DNA from: Poindextera sp963719975
GTDB taxonomy: Bacteria; Pseudomonadota; Alphaproteobacteria; Caulobacterales; Caulobacteraceae
Direction: 5' to 3'
DNA: 64,000 bases
Assembly: GCA_963719975.1 (NCBI GenBank)
Contig: CAVRED010000011.1
Span: forward strand, 62,001-126,000
Within the stretch, counting starts at the first letter, position 1. Every line of letters begins with the position of its first letter. The notes under the pieces are model-generated. The model did no database searches, was not told the DNA's origin, and saw only the letters and a program-made list of their open reading frames with translations. Positions 1-13,029 of the stretch are shown one piece after another. Both the position numbers and the translations under genes were made by a program.

Positions 1-651
1 GCCCGCCTGAAACAGCAGGCGCCGGAAGAGGCGCTTGCCGATGCGCTCGCGACCGACATGCGGCTGACCGGCGACCTCGTCACCTATGACGATCCCGCCA
101 ACGCCGACATCGTTGCGCTCTGGGCGCGGCGCAGGGGCCTGCCCGTAACGTTGGGCCTCGCTTACATCGATGCCGCCCGGCGGGCCGACCTCGACGTCCG
201 GGGCGTCGACTTTCCCGGCCACTTCCTGCTGCGTATCGAGACAGCCGAAGGGCCGCTGGCGCTGGACCCGTTCGCCGACGGGCGCGTCGTGCCGCCGTCG
301 GAGCTTGGCCGCCGCGCGCTCTTGGCCGGGCTACCGCCGGGCGTGGCCGAGCGGCTGGAGACGTTGATGGCGCCGGTGCCCGACCGCGCGGTGCTGATCC
401 GAGTCCAGAACAACATCTTCCTTCGCGCCCGTGACGCCGGGGACCATGAGCGCGCCGAGCGCGCCGCGCTCAGGCGCGCGCTGCTCGACCCGTCCGACCA
501 CCGCGCTTGGCTCGACGTGGCCGCGGCGCGCGAGATCCAGGGCGCGCTTGCCGGCGCTCTCGATGCGCTCGGCCGGGCGCGCAGCCTGGACAGCACAGGG
601 ACCGCAGCCGCCCGCGCCGCCCGCGATCGCGTGCGCCTGCAGCTGAACTGA
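1..651 (+). CDS. SirB1-like transglutaminase-fold protein with TPR tail (5' partial)
   Basis: The frame is open to the left edge, so the N-terminus is missing; 216 residues are visible. The segment RRRGLPVTLGLAYIDAARR followed by DFPGHFLLRIE matches the SirB1 family, which has a transglutaminase-like core followed by tetratricopeptide helices. The last 80 residues (FLRARDAGDHERAERAALRR and onward) look like a TPR pair. No biochemical role is firmly established for the family, so none is assigned. It reads cleanly to its stop and is followed by about 100 bases and then gshB on the same strand. The family call rests on remembered motif similarity. Confidence 0.72.
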   Translation, partial: ARLKQQAPEEALADALATDMRLTGDLVTYDDPANADIVALWARRRGLPVTLGLAYIDAARRADLDVRGVDFPGHFLLRIETAEGPLALDPFADGRVVPPSELGRRALLAGLPPGVAERLETLMAPVPDRAVLIRVQNNIFLRARDAGDHERAERAALRRALLDPSDHRAWLDVAAAREIQGALAGALDALGRARSLDSTGTAAARAARDRVRLQLN

Positions 652-754
652 CTGACATCGCCTTCAGCCAAGCTGAACAGGACGCCTGGATTTCAGCGTT
701 GCCCCGAACCCGCGCGCATCCCCTAGTGACAGCGGGCAAGCTGGAGGGGTCCGA

Positions 755-1702
755 ATGTCCCTGAACGTCGCCGTCCAGATGGACCCGGTCGAAGCGATCA
801 ACATCGAGACGGACACCACTTTCCTCTTGATGCTGGAGGCGCAGAGCCGCGGCCACAGCCTGTGGGTCTACACACCCGACCGCATCGCGCTCGAAGAAGG
901 GCGCGTGAGCGCGCGCGGCAGGCCGCTCAAGCTCAAGCCGGTCAAGGGCGACCACCACGAGCTCGCCGCCTTCGAGACCCGGGAGCTTGCCGAGATGGAC
1001 GTCGTCCTGATGCGCCAGGACCCGCCGTTCGACCTCGCCTACATCTCCGCGACCCATTTCCTCGAGCGAATCCACCCGAAGACGCTGGTGGTGAACAACC
1101 CGGCCGAAGTCAGGAACGCGCCGGAGAAGCTGTTCGTCACCGGCTTTCCCGGCATCCAGCCGCCCACGCTGATCACCGCCGACCCCGCGGCGATCGCCGA
1201 CTTCCGGGCTCGCCATGGGGAGCTGGTGCTGAAGCCCCTCTACGGCGGGGCCGGCTCCGGCGTGGTCAGCTCAAGCCCGACGATCCCAACCTCGACGCGT
1301 TGCTCGAGCTCTACGCGCTGATGGGGCGCGAGCCGGTTGTGGCGCAGAAGTTCATCCCGGCGGTCGCCAAGGGCGACAAACGCATCCTGCTGATCGATGG
1401 GGAGCCGATCGGCGCGATCAACCGGGTGCCGGCCGAAGGCCAGGTGCGCTCCAACCTCGCGCGCGGCGGCCGCCCCGAGCCGGTCGGCCTGACGCCGCGC
1501 GACCTCGAGCTTTGCGCGATCATCGGCCCGGAGCTGAAGCGACGCGGCCTCGTTGTTCGTGGGGATCGACGTCATCGGCGACTACATGACCGAGATCAAC
1601 GTCACCTCGCCGACCGGCGCCCAGCAGCTCAAGCGGTTCGGCGGGGCGGACGCGGCGGCCCTGCTCTGGGACCGCATCGAAGCGATCCGGAGCGCGGCCT
1701 AG
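755..1702 (+). CDS. gshB: Glutathione synthetase (two frameshifts)
   Basis: ATP-grasp ligase joining gamma-glutamylcysteine and glycine, the last step of cytosolic glutathione synthesis. The start MSLNVAVQMDPVEAINIETD, the RQDPPFDLAYI segment and the glycine-rich ATP loop YGGAGSGVV are typical. The protein leaves frame near 1268 (one A appears lost where VVKLKPDD is expected), continues as LKPDDPNLDALLELYALMGR, and changes frame again near 1556 to finish with GIDVIGDYMTEINVTSPTG. Both breaks are single-base, so sequencing error is likelier than a pseudogene. A strong Shine-Dalgarno (GGAGGGG) precedes the ATG. The TAG stop is shared with the convergent amidase through the palindrome CTAG at 1699-1702. 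Expected full length is about 315 residues. Confidence 0.9.
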
Positions 1703-3135
1703 CCCTCGGGCGGCTGCATGAAACCGCCGAGTTCATCCTCGATCGCCTGGGCGATGGCCAGCGTGCGGCTGTCGCCCGCGCGGGGCCCGATAATCTGTAC
1801 GCCCACTGGCAGGCCGTCTGCGGCGAGTCCGGCCGGGACGGCGGTCGCCGGCAACCCGCAGGCTGTGGCGAGCGCGATCCAGTTCATCATGCTGAGGTAG
1901 GGAACGTGGCCGCCGTCGGCCGTCGGAAGGCTGCGCGCGCCAAATCCGCGGTGGTCGTGCGGAAAGGCGGTCACCGGCGTGATCGGCGCGATCACCGCGT
2001 TCAACCGGCCGAACAGGGAGCGCACCTGCGCGCCCATTTTCGCCCTGACTTCGTCCGCCGCGATCCACTCGGCATGGGTTGCGGTGCGAGCCAGGATCGG
2101 CCCCGCCCAGGCCGCCGCGCGGCCGCCCAGCCGGCGCGCCAGCTGGGCCACGCCGCGCAGCCTCTGCATGGCGTGGAACGTGGCCCGCGGCATGTCCTCG
2201 GCCAGCACCGACGAGAGCAGCAGGCTGTAGGCCGCGACCAGCGCCATGCCGTCGACCGGACGAATGCGCTCGATGCTCGCGCCGCGCTTGGCCAGCTGGT
2301 CGACGAGCGTCTCGATCACGTCACGCACCTGGCCGTCGAGGGGAAACCCCGGCTCGTCGAGCCAGACCCCCAGTTTCATTTCCATGAGGTCGGCCGCCGG
2401 CGCCTTGGCGGCCAGTGGACCCTGCTCCAGCACTGACAAGAGCAGCCGCAGATCGCGCGCCGAGCGGGCCATCGGCCCGACGACGTTCAGGTCGCGCTCC
2501 CCGATCGTGCCGGGCTTGGGCGGGATGTGGCCGGCCTGGCTGACCATTCCCCAGGTGGGCTTGTGGGAGAAGACGCCGCAGAAGCTCGCCGGCACCCGCA
2601 GCGAGCCTCCGATGTCCGACCCGATCTCGAGCGACGTGACCCCTGCGGCCAGCGCCGCCGCGGCCCCGCCCGACGAGCCGCCCGGCGTCCGCTCCAGGTC
2701 CCAGGGGTTGTTGGTCGTCCCATAGAGGGCGTTGAAGGTCTGCCAGTCGCCGGCGAGCACCGGCGTATTGGTCTTGCCCCAGATCACCGCGTCGGCGTGC
2801 TTGGCGGCGGCGACCGCGCCAGCGTCGCGCGGATGGCGGTGCAGGTTGGCTTCGAGCCCTGACGAGGCGGGCAGACCCTCGACGTCGAAGGTGTCCTTGA
2901 TCGTCATGGGCAGACCGGCCAGCGGTCCAAGCGGCTCGCCCTTGGCGCGAAGTTCGTCGATGGCGCGGGCGCGAAGGCGCGCGCGCTCCAGGTCGGTGGC
3001 GACGACGGCGTTGATCTCGGCGTGGCAAGCTCGGTGGCGCCGCAACGTCGCCTCGAGCAGTTCGACCGCGCTGATCCGGTTGGTTTCCAGCGCCTGAAGT
3101 TGCGCGGTCGCGTCGAGCGCGAGGATGTCAGCCAC
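1699..3135 (-). CDS. Amidase signature family amidase
   Basis: Intact 478-residue amidase of the amidase signature superfamily, which hydrolyses C-N amide bonds with a Ser-cisSer-Lys triad. Visible elements are the lysine in LPMTIKDTFDVEG (about residue 80), the glycine/serine segment TPGGSSGGAAAALAAG and the nucleophile region GSDIGGSLRVPAS. The exact substrate cannot be read from sequence. GatA is unlikely because no gatB or gatC is adjacent. Its ATG overlaps the 3' end of dapB by 8 bases, so the two are probably cotranscribed with dapB first. The terminal TAG overlaps gshB's stop on the other strand. Confidence 0.88.
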   Translation of the reverse strand: MADILALDATAQLQALETNRISAVELLEATLRRHRACHAEINAVVATDLERARLRARAIDELRAKGEPLGPLAGLPMTIKDTFDVEGLPASSGLEANLHRHPRDAGAVAAAKHADAVIWGKTNTPVLAGDWQTFNALYGTTNNPWDLERTPGGSSGGAAAALAAGVTSLEIGSDIGGSLRVPASFCGVFSHKPTWGMVSQAGHIPPKPGTIGERDLNVVGPMARSARDLRLLLSVLEQGPLAAKAPAADLMEMKLGVWLDEPGFPLDGQVRDVIETLVDQLAKRGASIERIRPVDGMALVAAYSLLLSSVLAEDMPRATFHAMQRLRGVAQLARRLGGRAAAWAGPILARTATHAEWIAADEVRAKMGAQVRSLFGRLNAVIAPITPVTAFPHDHRGFGARSLPTADGGHVPYLSMMNWIALATACGLPATAVPAGLAADGLPVGVQIIGPRAGDSRTLAIAQAIEDELGGFMQPPEG

Positions 3136-3931
3136 GGCGGAAGCCCAGCACGTCCTGCATGTCGTAGAGCCCCGCTGGTCTGCCGCTCACCCAGAGCGCC
3201 GCCACCAGCGCGCCGCGGGCGAACAGGCTGCGGTCATGGGCGACGTGGGCGAGGCTCAGCGTCTCGTCCTCGGCGATGAAGCTGACGGAATGCTCGCCAA
3301 ACAGTCCGCCGCCACGCATGACGGCAAATCCGATCGCGCCGGGCCGGCGGGCGCCGGTGATCCCGTCGCGCCCGCGCTCGGACACCTTGCCGAGGTCCAC
3401 GCCGCGCGCCGCCGCCGCCGCCTCGCCCAGCATCAGCGCGGTGCCCGATGGAGCGTCCACCTTGCGCCGGTGGTGCGCCTCGAAGATCTCGATGTCCCAG
3501 TCGTCTGGCCCGAGCCGCGCTGCGGCCTCCGCCACCAGGCCCAGCAACACGTTGATCCCGAGCGAGAAGCTGCGGGCGCGGACGATGGGGATGCGCCCCG
3601 CGGCGCGCGCGATCGCCGCCTCGTCTTCCGGTTCGCCGCCGGTCGCGCCGACGATCAGGGCAGGACCGCCGCGCTCGGCGGCGCGCGCAGCCAGAGCGGC
3701 CGAGGCCTTCACCGTCGTGAAGTCGATCACGACATCGCTTGCGGCCAGCACCGCGTCCGCATCGGAGAGCCGGCAGCCCTCGACGCTCTCGCCTTCCCGT
3801 TCAGGCAGGTCGAACGCCGCGACGACCTCGGCCGCCTGGCTCGCGCCCGCGGCCACGATCACGGCCCGCCCCATGCGCCCGAGCGCGCCGGCGACGCCAA
3901 TCCTCACCGCTGCGGCCACCTTGTCCTCCAT
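3128..3931 (-). CDS. dapB: 4-hydroxy-tetrahydrodipicolinate reductase
   Basis: NAD(P)H-dependent reductase of the diaminopimelate/lysine pathway, cytosolic, feeding both lysine and peptidoglycan cross-links. Intact, 267 residues, the usual family size. The N-terminal Rossmann loop reads RIGVAGALGRMGRAV and the catalytic segment is EAHHRRKVDAPSGTA, which holds the catalytic histidines and lysine. The C-terminal dimerisation half (MRGGGLFGEHSVSFIAEDE) is also conserved. It is the first gene of a likely dapB-amidase operon and is divergent from malic enzyme across about 170 bases that must hold both promoters. Confidence 0.95.
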   Translation of the reverse strand: MEDKVAAAVRIGVAGALGRMGRAVIVAAGASQAAEVVAAFDLPEREGESVEGCRLSDADAVLAASDVVIDFTTVKASAALAARAAERGGPALIVGATGGEPEDEAAIARAAGRIPIVRARSFSLGINVLLGLVAEAAARLGPDDWDIEIFEAHHRRKVDAPSGTALMLGEAAAAARGVDLGKVSERGRDGITGARRPGAIGFAVMRGGGLFGEHSVSFIAEDETLSLAHVAHDRSLFARGALVAALWVSGRPAGLYDMQDVLGFRRG

Positions 3932-4103
3932 TGAAGCCTTTCAGCCGGCGTCGCCAAAGCCTCGCCCGCCCCGGTCTGGCGCGCAAGGCCTGGCGAGAGG
4001 TCGGCGGGCTTGCGCCGGTTGTGGCTCAGGGTCCCCATCGGTAGGGTGCCGGCCGGCGGGCGAGGGGTCCCGCCCAGCGAGAGCAAAGGTTGGCGTCGCC
4101 CGC

Positions 4104-6455
<2,352 letters not shown>

Positions 6456-6498
6456 CCAGGAAAGGCGGAGCGCCACGCCTGGCGCTCCGGCGGCCCGC

Positions 6499-7807
6499 AT
6501 GTCTGCTTCCGCAACGACGCTCGGGATCGACTTCGGCACCACCAACACCGTCGTCTCTCCTGCGCGGCGAAGACGGTGAGGCCGAGCTCGTGCGCTTTAA
6601 CGTTCGACGGACGAGAGCCTGACCCCCTTCCGCTCGTGCCTCAGCTTCGGCGGCGACGAGAGCGCGCCGCGCGGCCGGGTCGTCGAGGCGGGCCCTGGGC
6701 GATCGACGCCTATCTGGAAGACCCGGGCGCGACGCGCTTCATCCAGTCGTTCAAGAGCTTCGCCGCCAGCGCCACCTTCTCGGAGACGACCATCCTCGGC
6801 CGCCGCTATCGCTTCGAGGACCTGCTCTCGACCTTCCTGCTGCAGGGTGCGGGCCCACGCCGGCGCGGCGATGGCCGCGACGCCCGAGCGCCTGATCGTC
6901 GGCCGGCCGGTCCGCTTCGCCGGCGCCTATCCCGACCCGGCGCTGGCGCTGCAGCGCTACGAGACCGCCTTCCGCCGGCTCGGCGTCGCGGAGATCTACT
7001 ACGCCTACGAGCCGGTCGCGGCGGCTTTCTTCTTCGCCCGCGGCCTGGATGCGGACGCCACGGTCCTGGTCGGCGACTTCGGCGGCGGCACCAGCGACTT
7101 CTCCATCGTCCGCTTCACCCGGCGGCGCGGGGTGCTTGTCATCGAAGGCGCTCGGCCAGGCCGGCGTCGGCGTCGCGGGCGACGCCTTCGACTATCGACT
7201 GATCGACCAGCTGGTCTCGCCGGCGCTCGGCAAGGGCTCGGCCTACAGCGACTTCGACAACACCGCGCCGATGCCGGTGCGCTACTACGCGAGCTTCGCC
7301 CGCTGGGACCAGCTCGCCCTGATGCGCGCCACCCGCGACATGAGCGACATCCGCGGCCTGGTGCGCAAGGCGTTGGAGCCGGAGAAGATCGCCCGTCTGG
7401 TCGAGTTCCTCGAGGGCGAATACGGCTACCTGCTCTACCAGTCGATCTCGCGGCTGAAGGAGGCGCTGTCGGTCCAGCCCTCGGCGCGGTTCGCATTCCA
7501 TGCCGGCGACATCGCGCTCGAGGCCGACGTCGAGCGGGCGGACTTCGAACGCTGGATCGCGCGGGATCTCGCCGCGATCGACGCGGCCGTCGACGAGGCG
7601 CTGGCCAGCGCGAAGCTCAAGCCGGCCGCGATCGACCAGGTCTTCCTGACCGGCGGCTCGTCTTTCGTGCCGGCGGTGCGCGCCCTGTTCGAGCAGCGCT
7701 TCGGGCCGGAGAAGATCAGCACCGGGGCCGAGCTGGAATCGATCGCCGCCGGGCTCGCCCTGATCGGCGGCGAGGTCGACCTCACCCCGTGGTGCGAGCG
7801 GGCCTGA
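6499..7807 (+). CDS. Hsp70-like (YegD-type) ATPase, multiply frameshifted
   Basis: Actin-fold ATPase related to DnaK but without a substrate-binding domain, about 435 residues once reassembled. Hsp70 motifs appear in order: phosphate 1 (LGIDFGTTNTVVS), the YegD-like segment RFIQSFKSFAASATFSE, the family block IYYAYEPVAAAFFFARG, phosphate 2 (VGDFGGGTSDFSIVR) and the adenosine motif FLTGGSSFVPAVRALF. At least five single-base shifts lie at about 6557, 6605, 6690, 6850 and 7145. The gene could be a true pseudogene, but similar breaks hit essential genes nearby, so I treat it as real. It converges on the AmpG-type transporter with a 26-base overlap. The client or role is unknown. Confidence 0.75.
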
Positions 7808-9182
7808 CCCAGAGGAGCACGAAGCAGAGCAGGATCGCCGGGATCGCGACCAGCGCGGAGGCGACGTAGAACAGCGCATAGGCGTCGAGCAGGCTGCGGC
7901 CGGGCTCCAGCGCCTCGACGAAGAAGCCGGAGAAGCTCTTCGCGGTCTTGCCCAGGAACGCCAGCGCCGAGGTCAACAGCGCGTACTGCGTGGCCGTGTA
8001 GCCAAGGCTGGTCAGCGACGACATGTAGGTGACGAGCGCGACGCCCGAGAAGCCGATGGCGACCGCATCGAACGCCATGATGGCCTCGAACGCCGTGATC
8101 TTCACCGGCCCCAGCGCGAGCAAGGCGAAGTCGCCGCCATGCCAGCCGAGGATGGCGAAGGCGCCGATCGCGAGCGGCTGCAGGATGGCGCCGAGGATCA
8201 GCGTCGTCAGCCGGCCGAGGCGAAAGGCGCAGAAACCGCCAAGCGCGATCCCGACCAGCGAGCCGGGCGTGCCGACGAACAGGCGCACCAGCCCGATCGT
8301 GTCGTTGTCGATCTTCAGCGCCTCGTAGTAGGGGCCCGTCATCGGCCCGCGCATGTAGTCGCAGAGGTGATAGAGGCTGATCATCGCCAGCATCAGAGCC
8401 GCCATGCCCACGCCGTGGGCGCGGAAGAAGGCGATCAGAGGCCCCAGCACCGCGTCATAGACCCCGATCAGCGGGTGGCGGGCGGCGGCGTTCGCCTTCT
8501 CCTCCATCACCGCCTCCGCGCGGCGCCGGCTCGCGCACGAGTAAGGCCGCGGCGAGGCCGATGACCATCGCGGCGCCATAGATGGCGTAGGACAGCGGCC
8601 AGCCGATCCGCTTGGCCACGATCAGGATCACCGCTTCAGTGAGGATCAGCGCGACGCGGTAGCCGAGGGAGTAGGCCGACGTCAGCAGCCCGAGCTCGTT
8701 GGCGTCCTCGGCGGTCTCGATCCGCCAGGCGTCGATGGCGGTGTCCTGGGTCGCCGCGCCGATCGCGGTCAGCGCGGCCGCCGCCACGAACCAACCGAGC
8801 CTGAGCTTCGGATCGACGGCGGCCATGCCCATCAGACCGGCGACGACGACCAGCTGGCTGATGATCATCCAGCTCCGCCGGCGGCCAAGGACCCCGATCA
8901 CCGGCGCCTTGATGCGGTCGACGATGGCGCCCCAGACGAATTTGACAGTGTAGGCGAACCCGACGGCCGAGATCAGGCCGATCATCGCCACGCCGACCTT
9001 TCCTGGTGCAGCCAGAACCCCAGCGTGTTGCCGATCAGGGCGAACGGCAGGCCGGACGAGAGGCCGAGCGCCAGCATCAGCGCCACGCGCGGCCTTCCGA
9101 GCTCGCGCAGGATATCCACCAGCCGATAGCGGCGCGGCGCATCTGCTGCGGCGGCGGGCGCTTCGCGAAGTTCTTCGGCCAT
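7782..9182 (-). CDS. ampG: AmpG-type MFS permease (two frameshifts)
   Basis: Inner-membrane major facilitator of the AmpG group, which imports anhydromuropeptides for cell-wall recycling. Hydrophobic helices follow one another across three frame segments: VALMLALGLSSGLPFALIGN at the N-terminus, the block LISAVGFAYTVKFVWGAIVD, then AATQDTAIDAWRIE, a segment typical of AmpG-like permeases, and a last half with YHLCDYMRGPMTGPYYEALK. Breaks lie near 9000 (one A seems lost from an A run) and near 8530. ATG 9182 is preferred to the upstream 9218 because AGGGGA lies just before it. AmpG itself versus a paralogous MFS carrier cannot be settled from one copy. Confidence 0.78.
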
Positions 9183-9227
9183 GGGTCCCCTGACGCGCCC
9201 GGCCGAGACCTTCATCAACTCGGACGC

Positions 9228-10771
9228 CTAGGAGGCGACCTTGGCCTGGGCGTCCGCGTCCGTCCAGCCGGGGCCGGTCCAGCGCACCAGGACGCGGCGG
9301 AGCGCTTCGGGGCTGAGCGGCTTGACCAGGAAATCGTCCATGCCGGCATCGAGGCAGGCGCGGCGGTCATCCTCGAAAGCGTTGGCGGTCAGCGCGACGA
9401 CGGGGCCGACAAACCCGCTGGCGCGGATCGTCCGCACGGCCTCCATGCCGCCCACTTTGGGCATGCGCACGTCCATCAGCACAAGGTCGTATCGGCCGCG
9501 GGCGACGGCCTCGATCGCCGCCTCGCCGTCAGTGACATGCTCGACCTCGCAGCCTTCGCGCACCAAAAGGGCGCGGGCCAGCATGGCGTTGATCGGATTG
9601 TCCTCGGCCAGCAGCACGCGCGCGCCGATCGCCGCCGCGGCAGGCGTCTCCGCCCCGATCGGCGCGATCCGCTCATCGTCCAGCGAAGCGTGAGGGCCCA
9701 AGGTTCCCTCCGCCGCCAAGACGCGGGCCGCAAGCGAGGCGCGGCGCAGCGGCTTGATCAGATAGCCTGCGAACCCCGCCGCGCGGTGGCGGGCGATGCG
9801 CCCGCGCTCCTCCGGTTTGACCAGGACGATGGCGGCGCGGTCGCCCGGCGGGCGGAGCGCCCTGCGGGTCTTCGCGGCCAGCGCCTGGTCGATCAGGACG
9901 ACGTCGCGATCATCGGTGCGCGCCAGGGCGTCGGCCAGGCGCTCGGCCAGCACGGCCGTTCCGCCGCTGGCCTCGATCTGCCGGCCGGCGGCCGTGCGCA
10001 GGATAGCGCTGGGAGAGACGACGGCGACCCGCCGTCCTTCGAGTGACGCATCCTTGCGCGCGGCCCCGGCGCGCTCGAACGCTGCCTCGAACCAGAAGTC
10101 GGCGCCGCGACCGGTCGCGCCGGTCACGCCCACCGCGCCGCCCATCGCCTGGGCGATGCGGCTTGCGATGGCGAGGCCAAGACCTGCGCCGCCCAGCCGC
10201 GAGCCATGGGCGGGATCGGCGTAGGTGAAGGCGTCGAAGATGCGCACCCTATCGGCGGCGGGCACGCCGGGGCCGGTGTCGGAGACCGTGAAGCGGATGC
10301 GGCTCTCGTCGGCGCCCTCGGCCAACAGCACCACGCCGCCGCACTTCGGCGAACTTCACGGCGTTGCCGGCGAAGTTGAGCAGGATCTGCTTCAGCCGCC
10401 CCTCGTCGGCCAGGATCGGGGCCAGGCCGCCTTCGGCCGCCCAGCCGATCTCGAGGCCCTTTTCGTGAGCGCGCGGGCTCATCAGCTCGGCGACCGAGCG
10501 CAAGAGGTCCTCGACATCGACCGGCGCGGGCGCGAGCTCCAGCCCCGCCGCGCCGAGCTTGGCGTAGTCGAGCACGTCGTTGATCAGGCCCAGGAGGTGC
10601 TCGCTCGAACTCGTTCAGCGCCGCCACATAGGCCTGCTGCTCGGCCGTGAGCTGCGTCTGCGACAACAGCCGCGCCATGCCGACAACGCCGTTCAGCGGC
10701 GTGCGGAATTCGTGGCTTAGCGCGGCGAGATGCTCCGGCGGAATGCCGTTCTGGAGAGGAGGACTGGCCAT
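9228..10771 (-). CDS. Soluble hybrid histidine kinase with pseudo-receiver and receiver (ShkA-like; frameshifted)
   Basis: No membrane segment or sensor domain: the protein opens straight into a DHp helix with H-box LAALSHEFRTPLNGVVGMAR. A HATPase domain follows (NFAGNAVKF, SDTGPGVP, GGAGLGLAIASRIA). The next, receiver-like domain lacks the acidic pocket at its first strand (RRVAVVSPSAILR) but keeps GFAGYLIKPLRRASL. The last receiver is complete (VLLAEDNPINAML, LVLMDVRMPKVGG, KPLSPEALRR). This order, and the arginine 14 residues before the tyrosine in GFAGY, recall Caulobacter ShkA, whose pseudo-receiver binds c-di-GMP; that comparison is from memory. Frame changes occur near 10600 and 10340. 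The downstream partner would be an Hpt protein, not present here. Confidence 0.78.
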
Positions 10772-10885
10772 GGCGGCCGAGCCTACGCCGCGGCGACTTA
10801 ACGGCCGGTGTCGAGGCCGACTTTGGGCGACCGCTTCGTCTAACCGGTCACGTGGCTCCGGCTCCAGCGCCGCCTCGTCGCCGTC

Positions 10886-12427
10886 TCATACGCTGTAGGC
10901 GCTTGCCCGGTTCTCGCCGACCCCCTCGCTGGCTGGACTGATCCGCCGGTAGACCAGGGCCTCGGCGACGTGCAGGCGCTTCAATGTCGGCGATGGTGCG
11001 GGCGAGCTTGAGCGTTCGCGTCCAGCCGCGAGCCGTGAGGCCGCTAGCCTCGGCGGCCCGGGTGAGAAGCGCCATGGCCGGTTGGTCCAGGGCCGCGATG
11101 CGCTCGAGGAAGCCCCCGGCGGCGCGGGCGTTCAGGGGCGCGGCGTCGCCGGCGTCTGCGGCGGCCCGCTCGGCCTGGGCGGCGCGCGCTTGGGCGACGC
11201 GGGCGGCGGCTTCGGCGGTGCCTTCCGCCGCTGGTGGCAGCGCGAGGTCCGTGGCCGTGACCGGCGGGACCTCCACCTGCAGGTCGATGCGGTCGAGCAG
11301 CGGGCCGGAGATGCGCGTCTGGTAGCTCTGCTGACAGCGCGGCGCGCGCCCGCAGGCGCCGCGGCCGAGCCCGCCGTGGCCGCAACGGCAGGGGTTCATC
11401 GCCGCCACGAGCTGCACTCGGGCCGGATAGCGGATGTGGGCGTTGGCGCGCGCCACCGAGACTTCGCCGGTCTCCAGCGGCGCGCGCAGGCTGTCCAGCG
11501 CCTGCGCGCTGAACTCCGGCAACTCGTCGAGGAAGAGCACGCCGTTGTGCGCCAGCGACACCTCGCCGGGCCTTGCGCGCAGGCCGCCGCCGGTCAGCGC
11601 CGCCATGGACGCCGAGTGGTGCGGGCTGCGGAACGGCCGCGCGCGGGTCAGCGCGCCGCGGGCGATCAGGCCGGCGACCGAGTGGACCATCGAGGTCTCG
11701 AGCAACTCGGCGGGCGAGAGCGGCGGCAGCAGCCCGGGCAGGCGCTGGGCCAGCATCGACTTGCCCGAGCCGGGCGGGCCGATCATCAGCAGGTTGTGTC
11801 CGCCGGCCGCTGCGATCTCCAGCGCGCGCTTGGCGCGCCTCCTGACCCTTGACGTCGCGCAGGTCAGCGCTCGGCCGGCCGTCCAGCGCCGGGCCGGGCT
11901 TGGGCGGGCTCAGGATCTGCTGCCCGCGGAAGTGATTGACCAGCGAGATCAGCGACTTGGCCGCCAACACGCGGCAGTCGCCGACCCAGGCGGCCTCCGG
12001 GCCCAGAGGCGTCGGGACAGATCAGGCCAAGGCCGAGCGCGCTTGCCGCCACCGCCGCCGGCAGCACGCCGGCCACCGGCGCGATCCGGCCGTCGAGGCC
12101 AAGCTCGCCCAGCGCCACCCAATCGGCCAGGCTGTCGGGCGGGATCACGCCTAGCGCGGCCATGATCACCAGCGCGATCGGCAGGTCGTAATGGCTGCCC
12201 TCCTTGGGCAGGTCGGCCGGGGCGAGGTTGACCACGATGTGCTTTGCCGGGAGCGAGAGCCCAAGCCCGCCGAACGCCGCGCGCACCCGCTCGCGGCTCT
12301 CCCCCACGGCCTTGTCCGCCAGGCCCACGACCGTGAAGAAGGACGCGCCCGAGGTCATCTGCACCTCGACGTCGACGCGCCGGGCCTCAACGCCGTGGAA
12401 GGCGACGGTGACCACGCGTGCAACCAT
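10886..12427 (-). CDS. comM: YifB/ComM family Mg-chelatase-like AAA+ ATPase (three frameshifts)
   Basis: Cytosolic hexameric AAA+ ATPase; ComM acts as a branch-migration helicase in natural transformation, other roles are less clear. Start MVARVVTVAFHGVEARRVDV is the conserved N-terminus, preceded by GGGGAG. The chelatase part shows MIGPPGSGKSMLAQRLPGLL (Walker A), NGVLFLDELPEF (Walker B) and the segment AAMNPCRCGHGGLG. The C-terminus RLHVAEALVYRRIS-ASEGVGENRASAYSV ends at TGA 10888-10886. Frame changes lie near 12010, 11840 and 10985, each reconciled by a single base. Its promoter carries a perfect DnaA box (see separate entries). Confidence 0.88.
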
Positions 12428-12441
12428 GAGGCGCTCCCCAC

Positions 12442-12450
12442 TTATCCACA
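12442..12450 (-). promoter_or_regulatory. Perfect DnaA box at the comM transcription start region
   Basis: TTATCCACA on the plus strand (TGTGGATAA on the comM strand) is an exact match to the bacterial DnaA box consensus. It lies 15 bases before the comM ATG and directly downstream of the predicted -10 hexamer, so bound DnaA would cover the expected start site. I found no second perfect box nearby, so it looks like a regulatory site and not an origin. Confidence 0.6.
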
Positions 12451-12451
12451 A

Positions 12452-12481
12452 ATGTTAGGCGAACTGGGCGGAGCGGATCAA
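12452..12481 (-). promoter_or_regulatory. Predicted sigma70-type promoter of comM
   Basis: Read on the minus strand: -35 TTGATC (12481-12476), spacer of 18 bases, -10 TAACAT (12457-12452). It sits in a conspicuously A/T-rich stretch containing a T6 run, inside the 135 bases between the end of dut and the start of comM. This suggests comM has its own promoter besides any read-through from coaBC-dut. Confidence 0.45.
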
Positions 12482-12562
12482 GAACAAAAAAGGAACTAAT
12501 CCGGAAGATCCGCAGTTTCAGTCACTTAACTGACACAATCGCCCGCCTCGGGTCGGATCGGG

Positions 12563-13008
<446 letters not shown>

Positions 13009-13029
13009 CGCGTCGGGCGCGGCAGCTCG

